The position numbers and the translations under genes are program-made. From Salipiger thiooxidans (GTDB lineage Bacteria > Pseudomonadota > Alphaproteobacteria > Rhodobacterales > Rhodobacteraceae), in NCBI RefSeq assembly GCF_900102075.1, contig NZ_FNAV01000024.1, positions 1 to 53,952 of the forward strand: a stretch of 53,952 nt of DNA, read 5' to 3'. Positions within the stretch are counted from its first letter, which is position 1. Each line of letters begins with the position of its first letter. The notes below the pieces were generated by a model, which saw only the letters and a program-made list of their open reading frames with translations, searched no databases and was not told the DNA's origin. Positions 8,396 to 16,527 of this stretch are shown here, one piece after another.

Positions 8396-9166
8396 TTACA
8401 CGTTGATGTTCATGCCCCCGTCGATCCCGAGGTTCTGCCCGGTGATGTACGACGCGCTGTCCGACAGCAGGAACGCCACCGGTCGCACCACTTCGCTGGT
8501 CTCGGCCCAGTAGCCCATGGGGATACGGGACAGGATGCTGTCGCGGAACTTCTCGCCCCGGACGGTTTCGGTCATCGGGGTCTCGACCACGCCGAAACTG
8601 ACCGAGTTCGAGCGGATGCCGTAGCGCGCCCATTCCTTGGCCGCGGTCATCGAGATGCCGAAGATCCCGGCCTTGGCGGCGGCATAATTGATCTGACCGA
8701 TCGAACCGCCCCGGCCCGCGATGGACGACACATGCACCATCGCTCCGATGTTGCGGCTTTCCCCGTCCACGGCACGTTCGAGGATCGCGCGGCCCACGGC
8801 CTGGGTCCAGACATAGGCCCCGGTCAGGTGGACGCGGATCACGTCGTCCCACTGGCTGTGGGTCATCTTCTTGATCATGGCCGGGCGGGTGATCCCGGCG
8901 TTGTTCACGAGGCCGGTGAGCGTAAGGCCCTTCTTGCCGATATCCGCGACCGTGGCGGCGGCGAAATCGGCGTCGGACACGTCGCCGGTATAGACCTCGG
9001 CCTGCGGAATGTCGGCTTTCAGCGCCTCGAGCGCCTCACCGTTCAGGTCGATGCCGATGGGCGTGCCGCCAAGGTCGGCGATCATCCCGGCAAGCGCGCG
9101 GCCAATGCCCTGGCCCGCGCCCGTGACGACGATGACCTTGCCTTCGAGTGTTCCGAGGTTGTTCAA
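8396..9166 (-). CDS. short-chain dehydrogenase/reductase (FabG-like)
   Basis: A classical SDR of 256 residues with the NAD(P) motif VTGAGQGIGRA, NNAG in LVNNAGITRP, catalytic Ser in HVSSIAG and YxxxK in YAAAKAGI, ending with the usual TGQNLGIDGGMNINV. It starts at a TTG preceded by AGGAGAC. Within this operon it most plausibly oxidises a 3-hydroxyacyl-CoA or a ring hydroxyl. It lies between the DUF35 gene and the TRAP binding-protein gene with short gaps on both sides. Confidence 0.88.
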   Translation of the reverse strand: MNNLGTLEGKVIVVTGAGQGIGRALAGMIADLGGTPIGIDLNGEALEALKADIPQAEVYTGDVSDADFAAATVADIGKKGLTLTGLVNNAGITRPAMIKKMTHSQWDDVIRVHLTGAYVWTQAVGRAILERAVDGESRNIGAMVHVSSIAGRGGSIGQINYAAAKAGIFGISMTAAKEWARYGIRSNSVSFGVVETPMTETVRGEKFRDSILSRIPMGYWAETSEVVRPVAFLLSDSASYITGQNLGIDGGMNINV

Positions 9167-9183
9167 GTGTGTCTCCTGCGTCT

Positions 9184-9570
9184 TCAGTTTCGGTCGAGGC
9201 GGAAGACCGGCACGGTCAGCCCCTCGGGATGGGGTTCGAAGTCCACGCGCACCGGGTCGCCGATGGCGACATCCTCCGGGGCGTCGATGATCCGGGTCAT
9301 CATCGTGGGTCCTTCGGCGAGCGTGACATAGGCCACGACGCGCAGCGGCTTGTCGGGGATCCGTGTCACAGCAAGGCTGTAGATCTCGCCTGTGCCGGAG
9401 GCCGGCTCGAAGGCGATCGTCTCGGCCCGGCAGAAGGGGCAGACGGCGCGGGGGTAGTGGTGGGCCTCATTGCAGCTGGTGCAGCGCGCGACGACAAGGT
9501 CGCCCTTGGCCGCCGCCTCCCAATAGGGCAGGGCGTCGAAATTCACTTGGGCCAGGTCAGACAGGTCCAT
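9184..9570 (-). CDS. DUF35 OB-fold, zinc-ribbon protein (thiolase partner)
   Basis: A 128-residue protein with an N-terminal zinc ribbon (C30, C33, C44, C47) followed by the DUF35 OB-fold with the EPASGTGEIYS and VAYVTLAEGP segments. Proteins of this family act with thiolase-like partners; in the steroid side-chain aldolase the DUF35 domain of ChsH2 binds and activates Ltp2. The gene starts one base after the stop of the thiolase-like gene. A paralogue with identical cysteine spacing is encoded at 37500-37904 beside another thiolase-like gene. The start at 9570 is preferred over longer forms because of this tight junction. Confidence 0.85.
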   Translation of the reverse strand: MDLSDLAQVNFDALPYWEAAAKGDLVVARCTSCNEAHHYPRAVCPFCRAETIAFEPASGTGEIYSLAVTRIPDKPLRVVAYVTLAEGPTMMTRIIDAPEDVAIGDPVRVDFEPHPEGLTVPVFRLDRN

Positions 9571-9571
9571 C

Positions 9572-10723
9572 TCAGAGCCTTTCCAGAATGACGGTTGCGC
9601 TGCCGTGCCGGGTGGCGAGCGACCCGCCGGTGCCATGGGCCAGCGCGAGGTCGCAGTTCGGGACCTGCACCGCCGAGTGCGCCTCGCCGCGCAGCTGGCG
9701 GACGGCCTCGATCACCTTGGTCATGCCGCCGCGATTGGCTGGGTGGTTGTTGCACAGGCCGCCGCCATCGGTGTTGAAGGGCAGCTTGCCCTCGCCCGCG
9801 ATCAGGTTGCCGTCGGCGACAAAGGCGCCGCCCTTGCCCTTTTCGCAGAACCCGAGGTCTTCGAGCGCGACCAGAACGGTGATCGTGAAGCTGTCGTAGA
9901 TCGAGGCGTATTTGATATCGCCCGGCGTGATCCCCGCCTCGGCAAAGGCGCGCGGACCCGAGACGCTGGCGGCCGAGGTCGTCAGGTCCACGCGGCCCGC
10001 GTTCAGGTGCCCGACCGCTTCGCCGGCGCCGCGCAGTTTGACGAGCGGGCGGGCAAGCGATCTGGCCACGGACTCGCTGGTCATCACCAGCGCGCCGCCG
10101 CCGTCGCTGACCACGCAGCAATCGAGCCGGTGCAGCGGCGCCGCGACCAGCGGCGAGTTCACCACATCCTCGACCGTCACCACCTTGCGCAGCATGGCGT
10201 GTTCGTTGTGCTGGGCGTGATGCGAGGCGGCGACCTTGATCCAGGCCAGCTGTTCGCTGGTCGTGCCGAATTCGTACATGTGGCGCGCGGCGACCATGCC
10301 GTACATCTCGACCACCGACGGCGCATAGGGCGCCTCGAACGGGGTGTCGGGGGTGGGGGCAAGCGGCATCTTGGCCGATTTCATCCCGGCGGCGCGGGGC
10401 CGTCCGGCCAGCGTGATCAGCGCCACGCTGCATTTGCCGGATGCAATCGCCTGCGCCGCATGGGCGACGTGAACCAGATAGGCCGAGCCGCCGGTGTCCG
10501 TGCTGTCGAAGTGATGCACGTCAAGGTTCATGTATTCCAGCATCGACATCGGGCCGAGGCCCGGCGCGTCGCCGGCGCAGAAATACCCGTCGACATCGTC
10601 AAAGGTCAGCCCCGCATCGGCCAACGCGCCCGCCGCGCTCTGCATGTGCAGCTGCGCGACCGAGATGCCCTCGGCCTTGCGGGTCGGGTGCTCGTAGGCG
10701 CCCATGATATAGGCCGCGCTCAT
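9572..10723 (-). CDS. thiolase-superfamily protein without the catalytic Cys, Ltp2-like
   Basis: A 383-residue SCP-x/lipid-transfer type thiolase homologue. The position of the nucleophilic Cys reads DSTDTGGSAYL, so the Cys is absent, and the thiolase HDCF motif is replaced by IYDSF. The late GGLCNNHPANRGG segment keeps its His. Loss of the Cys and a Tyr in place of that His match Ltp2, the retro-aldolase of steroid side-chain breakdown, which works with a DUF35 protein. The DUF35 gene follows directly. It is therefore more likely an aldolase than a thiolase (inference). Its start overlaps the preceding dehydrogenase stop in an ATGA. Confidence 0.8.
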   Translation of the reverse strand: MSAAYIMGAYEHPTRKAEGISVAQLHMQSAAGALADAGLTFDDVDGYFCAGDAPGLGPMSMLEYMNLDVHHFDSTDTGGSAYLVHVAHAAQAIASGKCSVALITLAGRPRAAGMKSAKMPLAPTPDTPFEAPYAPSVVEMYGMVAARHMYEFGTTSEQLAWIKVAASHHAQHNEHAMLRKVVTVEDVVNSPLVAAPLHRLDCCVVSDGGGALVMTSESVARSLARPLVKLRGAGEAVGHLNAGRVDLTTSAASVSGPRAFAEAGITPGDIKYASIYDSFTITVLVALEDLGFCEKGKGGAFVADGNLIAGEGKLPFNTDGGGLCNNHPANRGGMTKVIEAVRQLRGEAHSAVQVPNCDLALAHGTGGSLATRHGSATVILERL

Positions 10724-11829
10724 TGTGCCACCTCGCGCTGCATCTCGATGTCCCGGGCCAGCGTGGTGGCGCGGTCGCGCAGGGCGCCCGCCTCTTGGCC
10801 CATCATCGCCTGGAGGAAGATCAGCCGCCGGAAATAATGGCCAATGGCCATTTCGTCGGTCATGCCCATGCCTCCGTGAAGTTGAATGGCATTTTGCCCG
10901 ACGCTTTGCGCGGCCCGGCAGATGCGGGCGCGCACGCGGTCGTGCAGGTGTTTCGGGTCGCCGTCGTCGCTTGCGGCAAAGGCGGCCAGTTCGGCCATGC
11001 TGCGGCTCGCCTCCAGCTCGACCAGCAGGTCGGCGACCATGTGGCGCAGCGACTGGAAGGCGGCGAGGGGCTTGCCGAACTGGCTGCGCTCGTCGAGGTA
11101 GGCAGTGGTCAATTCGGTGGCCTTTTCGATGGTGCCGGTGGCATCGGCGGCAAGCGCGCTGACCGCCAGCGTGGTGCCGCGCCGGATGGCCGCGCGGGCC
11201 GCGTCGCCGGTGGCGATCAGCGCGTCGGCGGGCACCGGGCCGTCGAAGGAGAGGCGCGCCAGGTTGCGGCCGTCGATGGCGCCGTAATGCGTGATGGTCA
11301 GGCCCGGTGTGCTGCGCGGCAGGCGGAAAAGCCCATCGCCACCGGCCGTTGCCACAAGGAACTCGGACGTGTCGGGGCCGGATTCGCAAATGTCGATCAT
11401 GTCGGACAGATTGTGCCCCTCCGCCCCGGCCGTGGCTGTGACCCCGGAGGGTCCCCCGTCGCAAGGCAGACCGAACCCGGCAGGCGCGGCGATGGCCGAG
11501 CCGTCGACCAACGCGGTCACGTCCTGCCCAAGCGCCGTCAGCGTTCCGACGCAGACCACCGAGCTTGCCACGAAGGGTTCGGGCAACCGGGCGCGCCCGA
11601 TGGCCTGACACAGCAGCGACAGCGCATCGGGACCAAGCCCGAGGCCGCCGTGATCGGGATCGGCCAGAAGCCCGTGCCAGCCCATCGCCGCCATCTCTGA
11701 CCAGCGGCCCGGCGCAAAACCGCCCGAGCGGCGCACATCCGCGTCCGAGATACCGGCGGCCCATTTGTCGGCTGCATCCCGGATCATCCCGGTTTCGTCC
11801 GACGGGGTGAGATGTTCGAGGAACGTCAT
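10720..11829 (-). CDS. acyl-CoA dehydrogenase, probable non-FAD-binding partner subunit
   Basis: A 369-residue acyl-CoA dehydrogenase-fold protein. The C-terminal helical domain is well kept (ERSQFGKPLAAFQSLRHMVADL; QNAIQLHGGMGMTDEMAIGHYFRR), but the middle beta domain is short and lacks the usual S/TEPxxGSD flavin-binding segment. The gene overlaps the neighbouring 418-residue dehydrogenase by four bases. Adjacent pairs with one degenerate member form alpha2beta2 enzymes in steroid catabolism (the ChsE1-ChsE2 type), so a shared heteromeric enzyme is the best guess. FAD sites would then lie at the subunit interface. Confidence 0.85.
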   Translation of the reverse strand: MTFLEHLTPSDETGMIRDAADKWAAGISDADVRRSGGFAPGRWSEMAAMGWHGLLADPDHGGLGLGPDALSLLCQAIGRARLPEPFVASSVVCVGTLTALGQDVTALVDGSAIAAPAGFGLPCDGGPSGVTATAGAEGHNLSDMIDICESGPDTSEFLVATAGGDGLFRLPRSTPGLTITHYGAIDGRNLARLSFDGPVPADALIATGDAARAAIRRGTTLAVSALAADATGTIEKATELTTAYLDERSQFGKPLAAFQSLRHMVADLLVELEASRSMAELAAFAASDDGDPKHLHDRVRARICRAAQSVGQNAIQLHGGMGMTDEMAIGHYFRRLIFLQAMMGQEAGALRDRATTLARDIEMQREVAQ

Positions 11830-13082
11830 GGCCGTGTCTCCAGGGCAGAGCGGGCAAGGATGTCGCGCTGGATCTGGTTGGTCCCGCCGTAGATCGAGAC
11901 CGAGCGCCCGAAGAGATATTCGTTGAGCGCCCCGTCCACGAAATCGGACGGCAGGTCGCCGATGTCGTCGAAGGCATCGACAAAGCCCGCGCCGCGCCCC
12001 GCCGCGTACAGGCCCAGGGTCGAGACGATCAGCTCGGCCAGGGTCTGCTGGATCTGGGCGCTGGCGAGTTTCAGGACCGAGGGTCCGGTCATGGCCGAGG
12101 GGCCGTTCTTTCCCTGCGACAGGATCCGGATCTCGGTGATCTCGAGGGCGGTCAGGTCCGCCTCGACCCGGGCAAGGTCGCGCAGGAAGGCGCCGTCCTT
12201 CGACAGATCGACACCGGGGGTCAGGTCGGCGCGGGCGAGGCGCTTGAGCCGTTCCACCTGCCGGCGGCAGCGGCCCACATTGGTGATCCCCGTGCGTTCG
12301 TTGCCCAGCAGGAACTTGGCATAATTCCAGCCCTTGCCGCGTTCGCCGACCAGCCCGTCAACGGGCACCTTGACGTCCTCAAAGAAGACCTCGTTCAGCG
12401 AATGGTTCATGTCGATGGCGATGATCGGCTTCACGGTGATGCCGGGCGTGTCCATGTCGAGCACGAACATCGAGATGCCGCCCTGTTTGCGCGGGGCCTC
12501 GTCGGTGCGGGCCAGCAGGAAGATCCGGTCGGCATAGTGCGCCTTGGAGGTCCAGATCTTCTGCCCGTTCAGAAGGTAATGATCGCCCCGGTCCTCGGCC
12601 CGCGTGCGCAGGCTGGCGAGGTCCGACCCCGAGCCCGGCTCGGAAAAGCCCTGGCACCAGAAATCCTTGCCCGACAGGATGCCCGGCAGGTACGTGTCCT
12701 TCTGCGCCTGCGTGCCGAAGGTATAAAGCACCGGGCCGATCATCGAGACGCCGAAGGGCGGAATGCCGGGCACGGCGTTGCGCGCAAGCTCGGATGAAAA
12801 GACCATACGCTGCAGTTGGGTCCAGCCGGTGCCGCCATATTCGACCGGCCAGGCCGGCGCTGTCCAGCCGCGGGCCGACAGCTTGGCAAGGAAATCCGCG
12901 ATCTCGGATTTGGTCGCGGCATAGCCCCGGTCGATCCGGTTGCGCGTTTCCTCGGGCACCGCGCCGCGCAGAAAGGCCCGGACGTCGCGGCGAAAGGCGC
13001 GCAGGTCATCGTCCAGCAACAGGTCGATGTGGTCGCGCTCTTCGGCGGGTGCGCCGTGGTCGTGATCTCTCACTTCAGGCAT
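11826..13082 (-). CDS. acyl-CoA dehydrogenase, FAD-binding subunit
   Basis: A 418-residue acyl-CoA dehydrogenase with the flavin motif CQGFSEPGSGSDLASL, the NGQKIWTSKAHYADR strand and the C-terminal SIYGGTNQIQRDILAR. That last segment has Gly where many family members have the catalytic Glu (YEGT), so the base must come from elsewhere. It overlaps the partner gene at 10720-11829 in an ATGA. The start at 13082 lies inside the end of a 12-codon upstream frame that has a far better ribosome site, so expression may be coupled to that leader. It is the first large gene of an operon preceded by a FadR-type operator at 13164. Confidence 0.88.
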   Translation of the reverse strand: MPEVRDHDHGAPAEERDHIDLLLDDDLRAFRRDVRAFLRGAVPEETRNRIDRGYAATKSEIADFLAKLSARGWTAPAWPVEYGGTGWTQLQRMVFSSELARNAVPGIPPFGVSMIGPVLYTFGTQAQKDTYLPGILSGKDFWCQGFSEPGSGSDLASLRTRAEDRGDHYLLNGQKIWTSKAHYADRIFLLARTDEAPRKQGGISMFVLDMDTPGITVKPIIAIDMNHSLNEVFFEDVKVPVDGLVGERGKGWNYAKFLLGNERTGITNVGRCRRQVERLKRLARADLTPGVDLSKDGAFLRDLARVEADLTALEITEIRILSQGKNGPSAMTGPSVLKLASAQIQQTLAELIVSTLGLYAAGRGAGFVDAFDDIGDLPSDFVDGALNEYLFGRSVSIYGGTNQIQRDILARSALETRP

Positions 13083-13113
13083 CCCGCGGGAAACTCGTCT
13101 GGAATTGGGTCAT
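13075..13113 (-). CDS. possible 12-residue leader peptide
   Basis: A short frame, MTQFQTSFPRDA, starts at ATG 13113 seven bases after a perfect GGAGG and ends in TGA at 13075-13077. Its last codons overlap the ATG (13082) of the acyl-CoA dehydrogenase in another frame. This could be a coupling leader, or the true N-terminus of the dehydrogenase if the region contains a frameshift. The dehydrogenase ATG itself has only CCCGCGGG upstream. Confidence 0.45.
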   Translation of the reverse strand: MTQFQTSFPRDA

Positions 13114-13163
13114 GTCTTGTCCTCCAAGCGCGCGAGGCCGAGTCACGCTTGCAACGTTTATAT

Positions 13164-13174
13164 TGGTCATACCA
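13164..13174. promoter_or_regulatory. FadR-type operator, exact match, upstream of 13082 operon
   Basis: TGGTCATACCA, a perfect TGGTNNNACCA dyad in an AT-rich stretch (TATAT before, TTAAA after), 50 bases upstream of the leader start. It is the only such site before the operon 13113-2776. Confidence 0.7.
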
Positions 13175-13222
13175 TTAAAATTATTTGATGCCGCTGTCAA
13201 TCGTAAGACGCCGACAGAAATC

Positions 13223-13993
13223 CTAACGATTGCGGAAGTTTGGCGGCCGCTTCTCGAGAAAGGCGGTGATGCCTTCGGCCTTGTCCTCGGTCGACAGAAG
13301 CAGTTGCAGCGCCTTGCGTTCGATCATCAGCCCGGCCTCGAGCGGCAGGTCCGCGCCCGCAAGGACGGCCTGTTTGATCTGGGCCAGCGCAATGGGCGCG
13401 CGGCGCGAGATGCGGCGCGCGAGGTCAAGCGCGGTGTCCATCACCGCGTCGTCCTCGACAAGGTCGGAGACAAGCCCGAGGTCATGCGCCGTTCGGGCCG
13501 GCATGACGTCGCCGGTCAACAGGTAGCGCATGGCGACATGTTTGCCGACGGCGCGGGGCAGGCGTTGGGTCCCGCCGGCGCCGGGCATCAGCCCGACCTT
13601 CGGTTCGGGCAGGGCAAAGGTGGCAGACTGCCCGGCGACCACGATGTCGCAATGAAGGACCATCTCGAAGCCGCCGCCAAAGGCGCGCCCGTTCACGGCG
13701 GCGACCAGCGGTTTCGGGAACGCCGCGATCGCCTGCCAATAGCGTTCCGGCGCGGCCTCCATCATCTCGACCGGGCCCATGCGGTCGATCTGTTTCAGGT
13801 CGGCCCCGGCGGCAAAGACCGACGCCCCGCCGGTCAGGATCACGGCGCGGATCTCGGGCGCGGCGGCAAAATCGGCCAGCGCGTCGACCAGCTCCTGCCG
13901 CAGGTCGTACGACAGGGCGTTCAGCACCTCTGGCCGGTTGAGCGTGATGAGCCCGACCGCCGGGTCCGGGCGGTCCGTGAGAACGAGGGTCAT
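13223..13993 (-). CDS. enoyl-CoA hydratase
   Basis: A 256-residue crotonase-family hydratase. The oxyanion-hole regions are GGASVFAAGADL and AAVNGRAFGGGFEMVLHCD. The FALPEPKVGLMPGAGGTQRL stretch keeps the Glu of classic hydratases, unlike the PaaG-like paralogue at 4347. The C-terminus ends in EGITAFLEKRPPNF, typical of the family. The start at 13993 forms an ATGA overlap with the MaoC gene upstream; the frame is open further upstream but encodes no family sequence there. It is the last of three genes under the operator at 15790. Predicted role: hydration of 2-enoyl-CoA. Confidence 0.9.
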   Translation of the reverse strand: MTLVLTDRPDPAVGLITLNRPEVLNALSYDLRQELVDALADFAAAPEIRAVILTGGASVFAAGADLKQIDRMGPVEMMEAAPERYWQAIAAFPKPLVAAVNGRAFGGGFEMVLHCDIVVAGQSATFALPEPKVGLMPGAGGTQRLPRAVGKHVAMRYLLTGDVMPARTAHDLGLVSDLVEDDAVMDTALDLARRISRRAPIALAQIKQAVLAGADLPLEAGLMIERKALQLLLSTEDKAEGITAFLEKRPPNFRNR

Positions 13994-14859
13994 TGGATCG
14001 GGCCTTTCGCAAAGGTGAATGTTCCGTTGGTGGTGATCTGTACGCCGCGTTCGACCGCGCGGCAGCGAAAGAGCATGCGGGGGCCGTCCCGCCAGATCTC
14101 GGTCCGGATCGTGTCGCCGGGAAAGGCGGGGGCGGAGAACCGCAGCGACAGCGCGCCCATGCGCGCAGGATCGTTGTCGCAGACCGCGCGCAGCAGCGCG
14201 TGCCCGGCAATCCCGTAGGTGCAAAGGCCATGCAGGATCGGCCGGTCAAAACCCACGGCGGCGGCCACGGCGGGATCGGCATGGACGGGGTTCATGTCGC
14301 CGGTCAGGCGATATAGCAGCGCCTGATGCGGGCCGGTGGCCATATCGCGCGTGATGTCCGGGGCGCGGTCCGGCAGGGTCCAGGCCGGGGCGGGGGGCTG
14401 GCGGCGCCCGCCAAAGCCGCCCTCGCCGCGCAGGTAGGCGGTGCGATTGACGGTCCAGACGGGCTGGTCTGCCGCGTCGGTCACCTTGCATTCCACCTCG
14501 ACCAGCGCGCCCTTGCCCGGCCCCTTGTCCCACAGGTTGACCACGCGGCTTCGGCCGGTCAGCGGCACGTCCAGCGGGATCGGCCGGTGAAAGCGGATGG
14601 CCTGTTCGCCGTGCAGCACGCTGTCCGCGTCGATGCCGAGGTCGGGATCCGCGACCCAATGGCCGGGGGTGCAAAGCGTGGCGGCCATGGTGGGCAGGAT
14701 CTTCTGCCCGGCCTCGAAGACATAGGGCAGGTCACCCGCATCTGCCGGGTCATGCCCCAGCCCGAGGGCCACCGCGTAAAGCAGCGCGTCCTTGGCGGTG
14801 ACGCGGCGGGTGACCGGGGGAAAGACGAGCGTTTCCAGCCTGTCGCGGTTGAACCCCAT
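13990..14859 (-). CDS. MaoC-family double hot-dog 2-enoyl-CoA hydratase
   Basis: A 289-residue protein with an N-terminal hot-dog half and a C-terminal MaoC half carrying the hydratase-2 motif YRLTGDMNPVHADP, with Asp and His as catalytic residues, followed by GFDRPILHGLCTYG. This is the layout of R-specific hydratases that act on bulky enoyl-CoA. It sits between the dehydrogenase gene (one-base gap) and the crotonase gene (four-base overlap), so the operon encodes both an S-type and an R-type hydratase, which would help with substrates of mixed stereochemistry. Confidence 0.9.
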   Translation of the reverse strand: MGFNRDRLETLVFPPVTRRVTAKDALLYAVALGLGHDPADAGDLPYVFEAGQKILPTMAATLCTPGHWVADPDLGIDADSVLHGEQAIRFHRPIPLDVPLTGRSRVVNLWDKGPGKGALVEVECKVTDAADQPVWTVNRTAYLRGEGGFGGRRQPPAPAWTLPDRAPDITRDMATGPHQALLYRLTGDMNPVHADPAVAAAVGFDRPILHGLCTYGIAGHALLRAVCDNDPARMGALSLRFSAPAFPGDTIRTEIWRDGPRMLFRCRAVERGVQITTNGTFTFAKGPIQ

Positions 14860-14860
14860 G

Positions 14861-15742
14861 TCACCGCGCCCGCATCTCGGTCACCAGCGCGCGCATCCGC
14901 TCGACGAGGGGCAGCCGCAGGTCCACGTCCTCTGCGAGGGCGGCGATGATCCCCAGGTCCTTGGCAAGGTTCGTTGGGCTGGGGCTGTCATAGGCGGGCA
15001 TCTCGGTGCCGCCGAGATACCCCATGATCGCCTCGGTATGCAGCGCGGGGCCGATGAGCGGGGCGCCGCTGTCGATCACGCGGGTCCATTCCCGCAGCAC
15101 AGGCGTGTCCGCGAAGCCGCCCGCGACGGCGGTGGCAAGGAGCCGGGGCGCGATGCCGAACCGGGACCCGAGGGCCAAGCCTTCGGCCAGTGCGGCGAAG
15201 GACAGGAAGCCGATCACCTGGTTGCAGGCCTTGACGACCTGGCCGCTGCCCGTGGGGCCAAGGTGCGTCACGGTGGTGCCGAGCGTCGTCAGAACCGGCC
15301 AGGCCTGCGCGACCGCCTCATCCTCTCCGCCGACGAAAACGGCAAGCCGGCCCGAGGCGGCGCCCGCCAGACCGCCGGACACCGGCGCATCCACCCAGGC
15401 CGTGCCGCACGCCTCGCGGACGCGGGCAGCGATCCGGCGCGTTGCCTCCGGCGATACGGTCGAATGGTCGACGATCACGGCGGGCGGCGCGTCAGCCTCT
15501 GCGATCCCGTCCGCCCCGAACAGCACCGCGTCAAGCGCGGCCGCATCGGTCACGCAGAGGCACAGCACATCCACCCGGCGCGCCAGATCGGCCGGAGAGG
15601 CCGCCACCGGAACCCCGGCGTCGCGAAAAGCCTGCGCCTTTGCCACGGACCGGTTCCAGACGACAAGGTCCTGCCCAAGCTCGTGCCGGCGCCACGCCAT
15701 GAGCGCGCCGATGTTCCCAAGTCCTGCAAAGCCGACGCGCAT
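14861..15742 (-). CDS. NAD(P)-dependent beta-hydroxyacid dehydrogenase (3-hydroxyisobutyrate dehydrogenase family)
   Basis: A 293-residue member of the 3-hydroxyisobutyrate/6-phosphogluconate dehydrogenase group. It has the N-terminal dinucleotide motif GFAGLGNIGA, the substrate motif VDAPVSGGLAGAASG and the catalytic GPTGSGQVVKACNQ with K171 and N174. The start at 15742 is chosen because the motif begins at residue 4. It is the first gene of a three-gene minus operon, divergent from TRAP permease genes, with a FadR-type operator 48 bases upstream. The exact hydroxyacid is unknown. Confidence 0.88.
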   Translation of the reverse strand: MRVGFAGLGNIGALMAWRRHELGQDLVVWNRSVAKAQAFRDAGVPVAASPADLARRVDVLCLCVTDAAALDAVLFGADGIAEADAPPAVIVDHSTVSPEATRRIAARVREACGTAWVDAPVSGGLAGAASGRLAVFVGGEDEAVAQAWPVLTTLGTTVTHLGPTGSGQVVKACNQVIGFLSFAALAEGLALGSRFGIAPRLLATAVAGGFADTPVLREWTRVIDSGAPLIGPALHTEAIMGYLGGTEMPAYDSPSPTNLAKDLGIIAALAEDVDLRLPLVERMRALVTEMRAR

Positions 15743-15789
15743 GTGGTTGCCCCGTCCAGAGTTCAAAGAAAACCTATGCGAGGCGAAAT

Positions 15790-15800
15790 TGGTCAGACCA
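15790..15800. promoter_or_regulatory. FadR-type operator, exact match, in divergent promoter region
   Basis: TGGTCAGACCA, a perfect dyad extended to TTGGTCAGACCAA, lies between the dehydrogenase gene (start 15742, minus) and the TRAP permease genes (start 15978, plus) and could control both. Confidence 0.7.
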
Positions 15801-15813
15801 ATATGATTTGCGT

Positions 15814-15831
15814 TGCATGTCATAACATGCA
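15814..15831. promoter_or_regulatory. second dyad in the same divergent region
   Basis: TGCATGT (15814-15820) and ACATGCA (15825-15831) form a perfect 7-bp inverted repeat around CATA. It is a different sequence from the TGGTNNNACCA sites and may bind another regulator. Confidence 0.4.
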
Positions 15832-15977
15832 CCAAGAATATCACAATGATATCGAACCCATGCGGTTGAGTATTGGACGCGGTCCGGGTGCTGCGTGCAG
15901 GGTATCGAGGGACACATCTGTTCCGGCGCGGCCCAATGGGGCCAAATGCGCCGGCAAGACCGAACGAGGGGGATTTC

Positions 15978-16526
15978 GTGATACACCTGATCGACAGGAT
16001 CGCCTCCGCGCTTGCGCGGGTCACCTTATGGCTTGCGGCGATGCTGCTGCTGCTCATGGCCTTTCACGTCACGGCCGATGTGATCAGCCGGTCGGTCTTT
16101 AACGCCCCGATCGCGGCGACGCTGGAATTCGGCACGTATTACTACATGGTCGCCGCCTCGTTCCTCGCGCTCGGCTATGCGCAGATGCGTGATCACAACG
16201 TGTCGGTTGACATCCTGATCCACGGGGCGGGCCCGAGGATGCGCATGGTCGTGGAATGCGTGGCCCTGATCGTCACGCTGATCTACGGGGTGGCCTTCAC
16301 CTGGGCCTCGACCCTTTCCGCGCTCGAGAAGACGCGGGTCGGGGCCTATACGCTGACCCAGTTCTTCAACCTCGCCACCTGGCCGTCGCACTGGATTCTC
16401 GTGGTGGCGGGCGTGGTGTTCTGCCTGGTCCTGCTGGCGCAGATCCTGCGGATCGTTGCGGCCCTGGGGCGCGGCGAAGACCGGCGCGTCGCAGAGTTGA
16501 TCGGCCAGAAAACGGAGAGCCTCTGA
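15978..16526 (+). CDS. dctQ: TRAP transporter small permease
   Basis: A 182-residue membrane protein with four predicted membrane segments, starting at a GTG (15978) behind CGAGGGGGATTT. It has DctQ features such as LEFGTYYYMVAASFLALGYA in the second segment and VSVDILI in the loop. It pairs with the large permease one base downstream. No binding-protein gene is next to it; the nearest unpaired one is at 22787-23881. The longer upstream frame has no DctQ character. Confidence 0.88.
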   Translation: MIHLIDRIASALARVTLWLAAMLLLLMAFHVTADVISRSVFNAPIAATLEFGTYYYMVAASFLALGYAQMRDHNVSVDILIHGAGPRMRMVVECVALIVTLIYGVAFTWASTLSALEKTRVGAYTLTQFFNLATWPSHWILVVAGVVFCLVLLAQILRIVAALGRGEDRRVAELIGQKTESL

Positions 16527-16527
16527 C

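Noticed and set aside
10724..11983. Upstream extension of the thiolase-like frame by 420 codons
   Set aside because: It overlaps the acyl-CoA dehydrogenase genes in another frame and has no thiolase features; the start at 10723 overlaps the preceding stop in ATGA.
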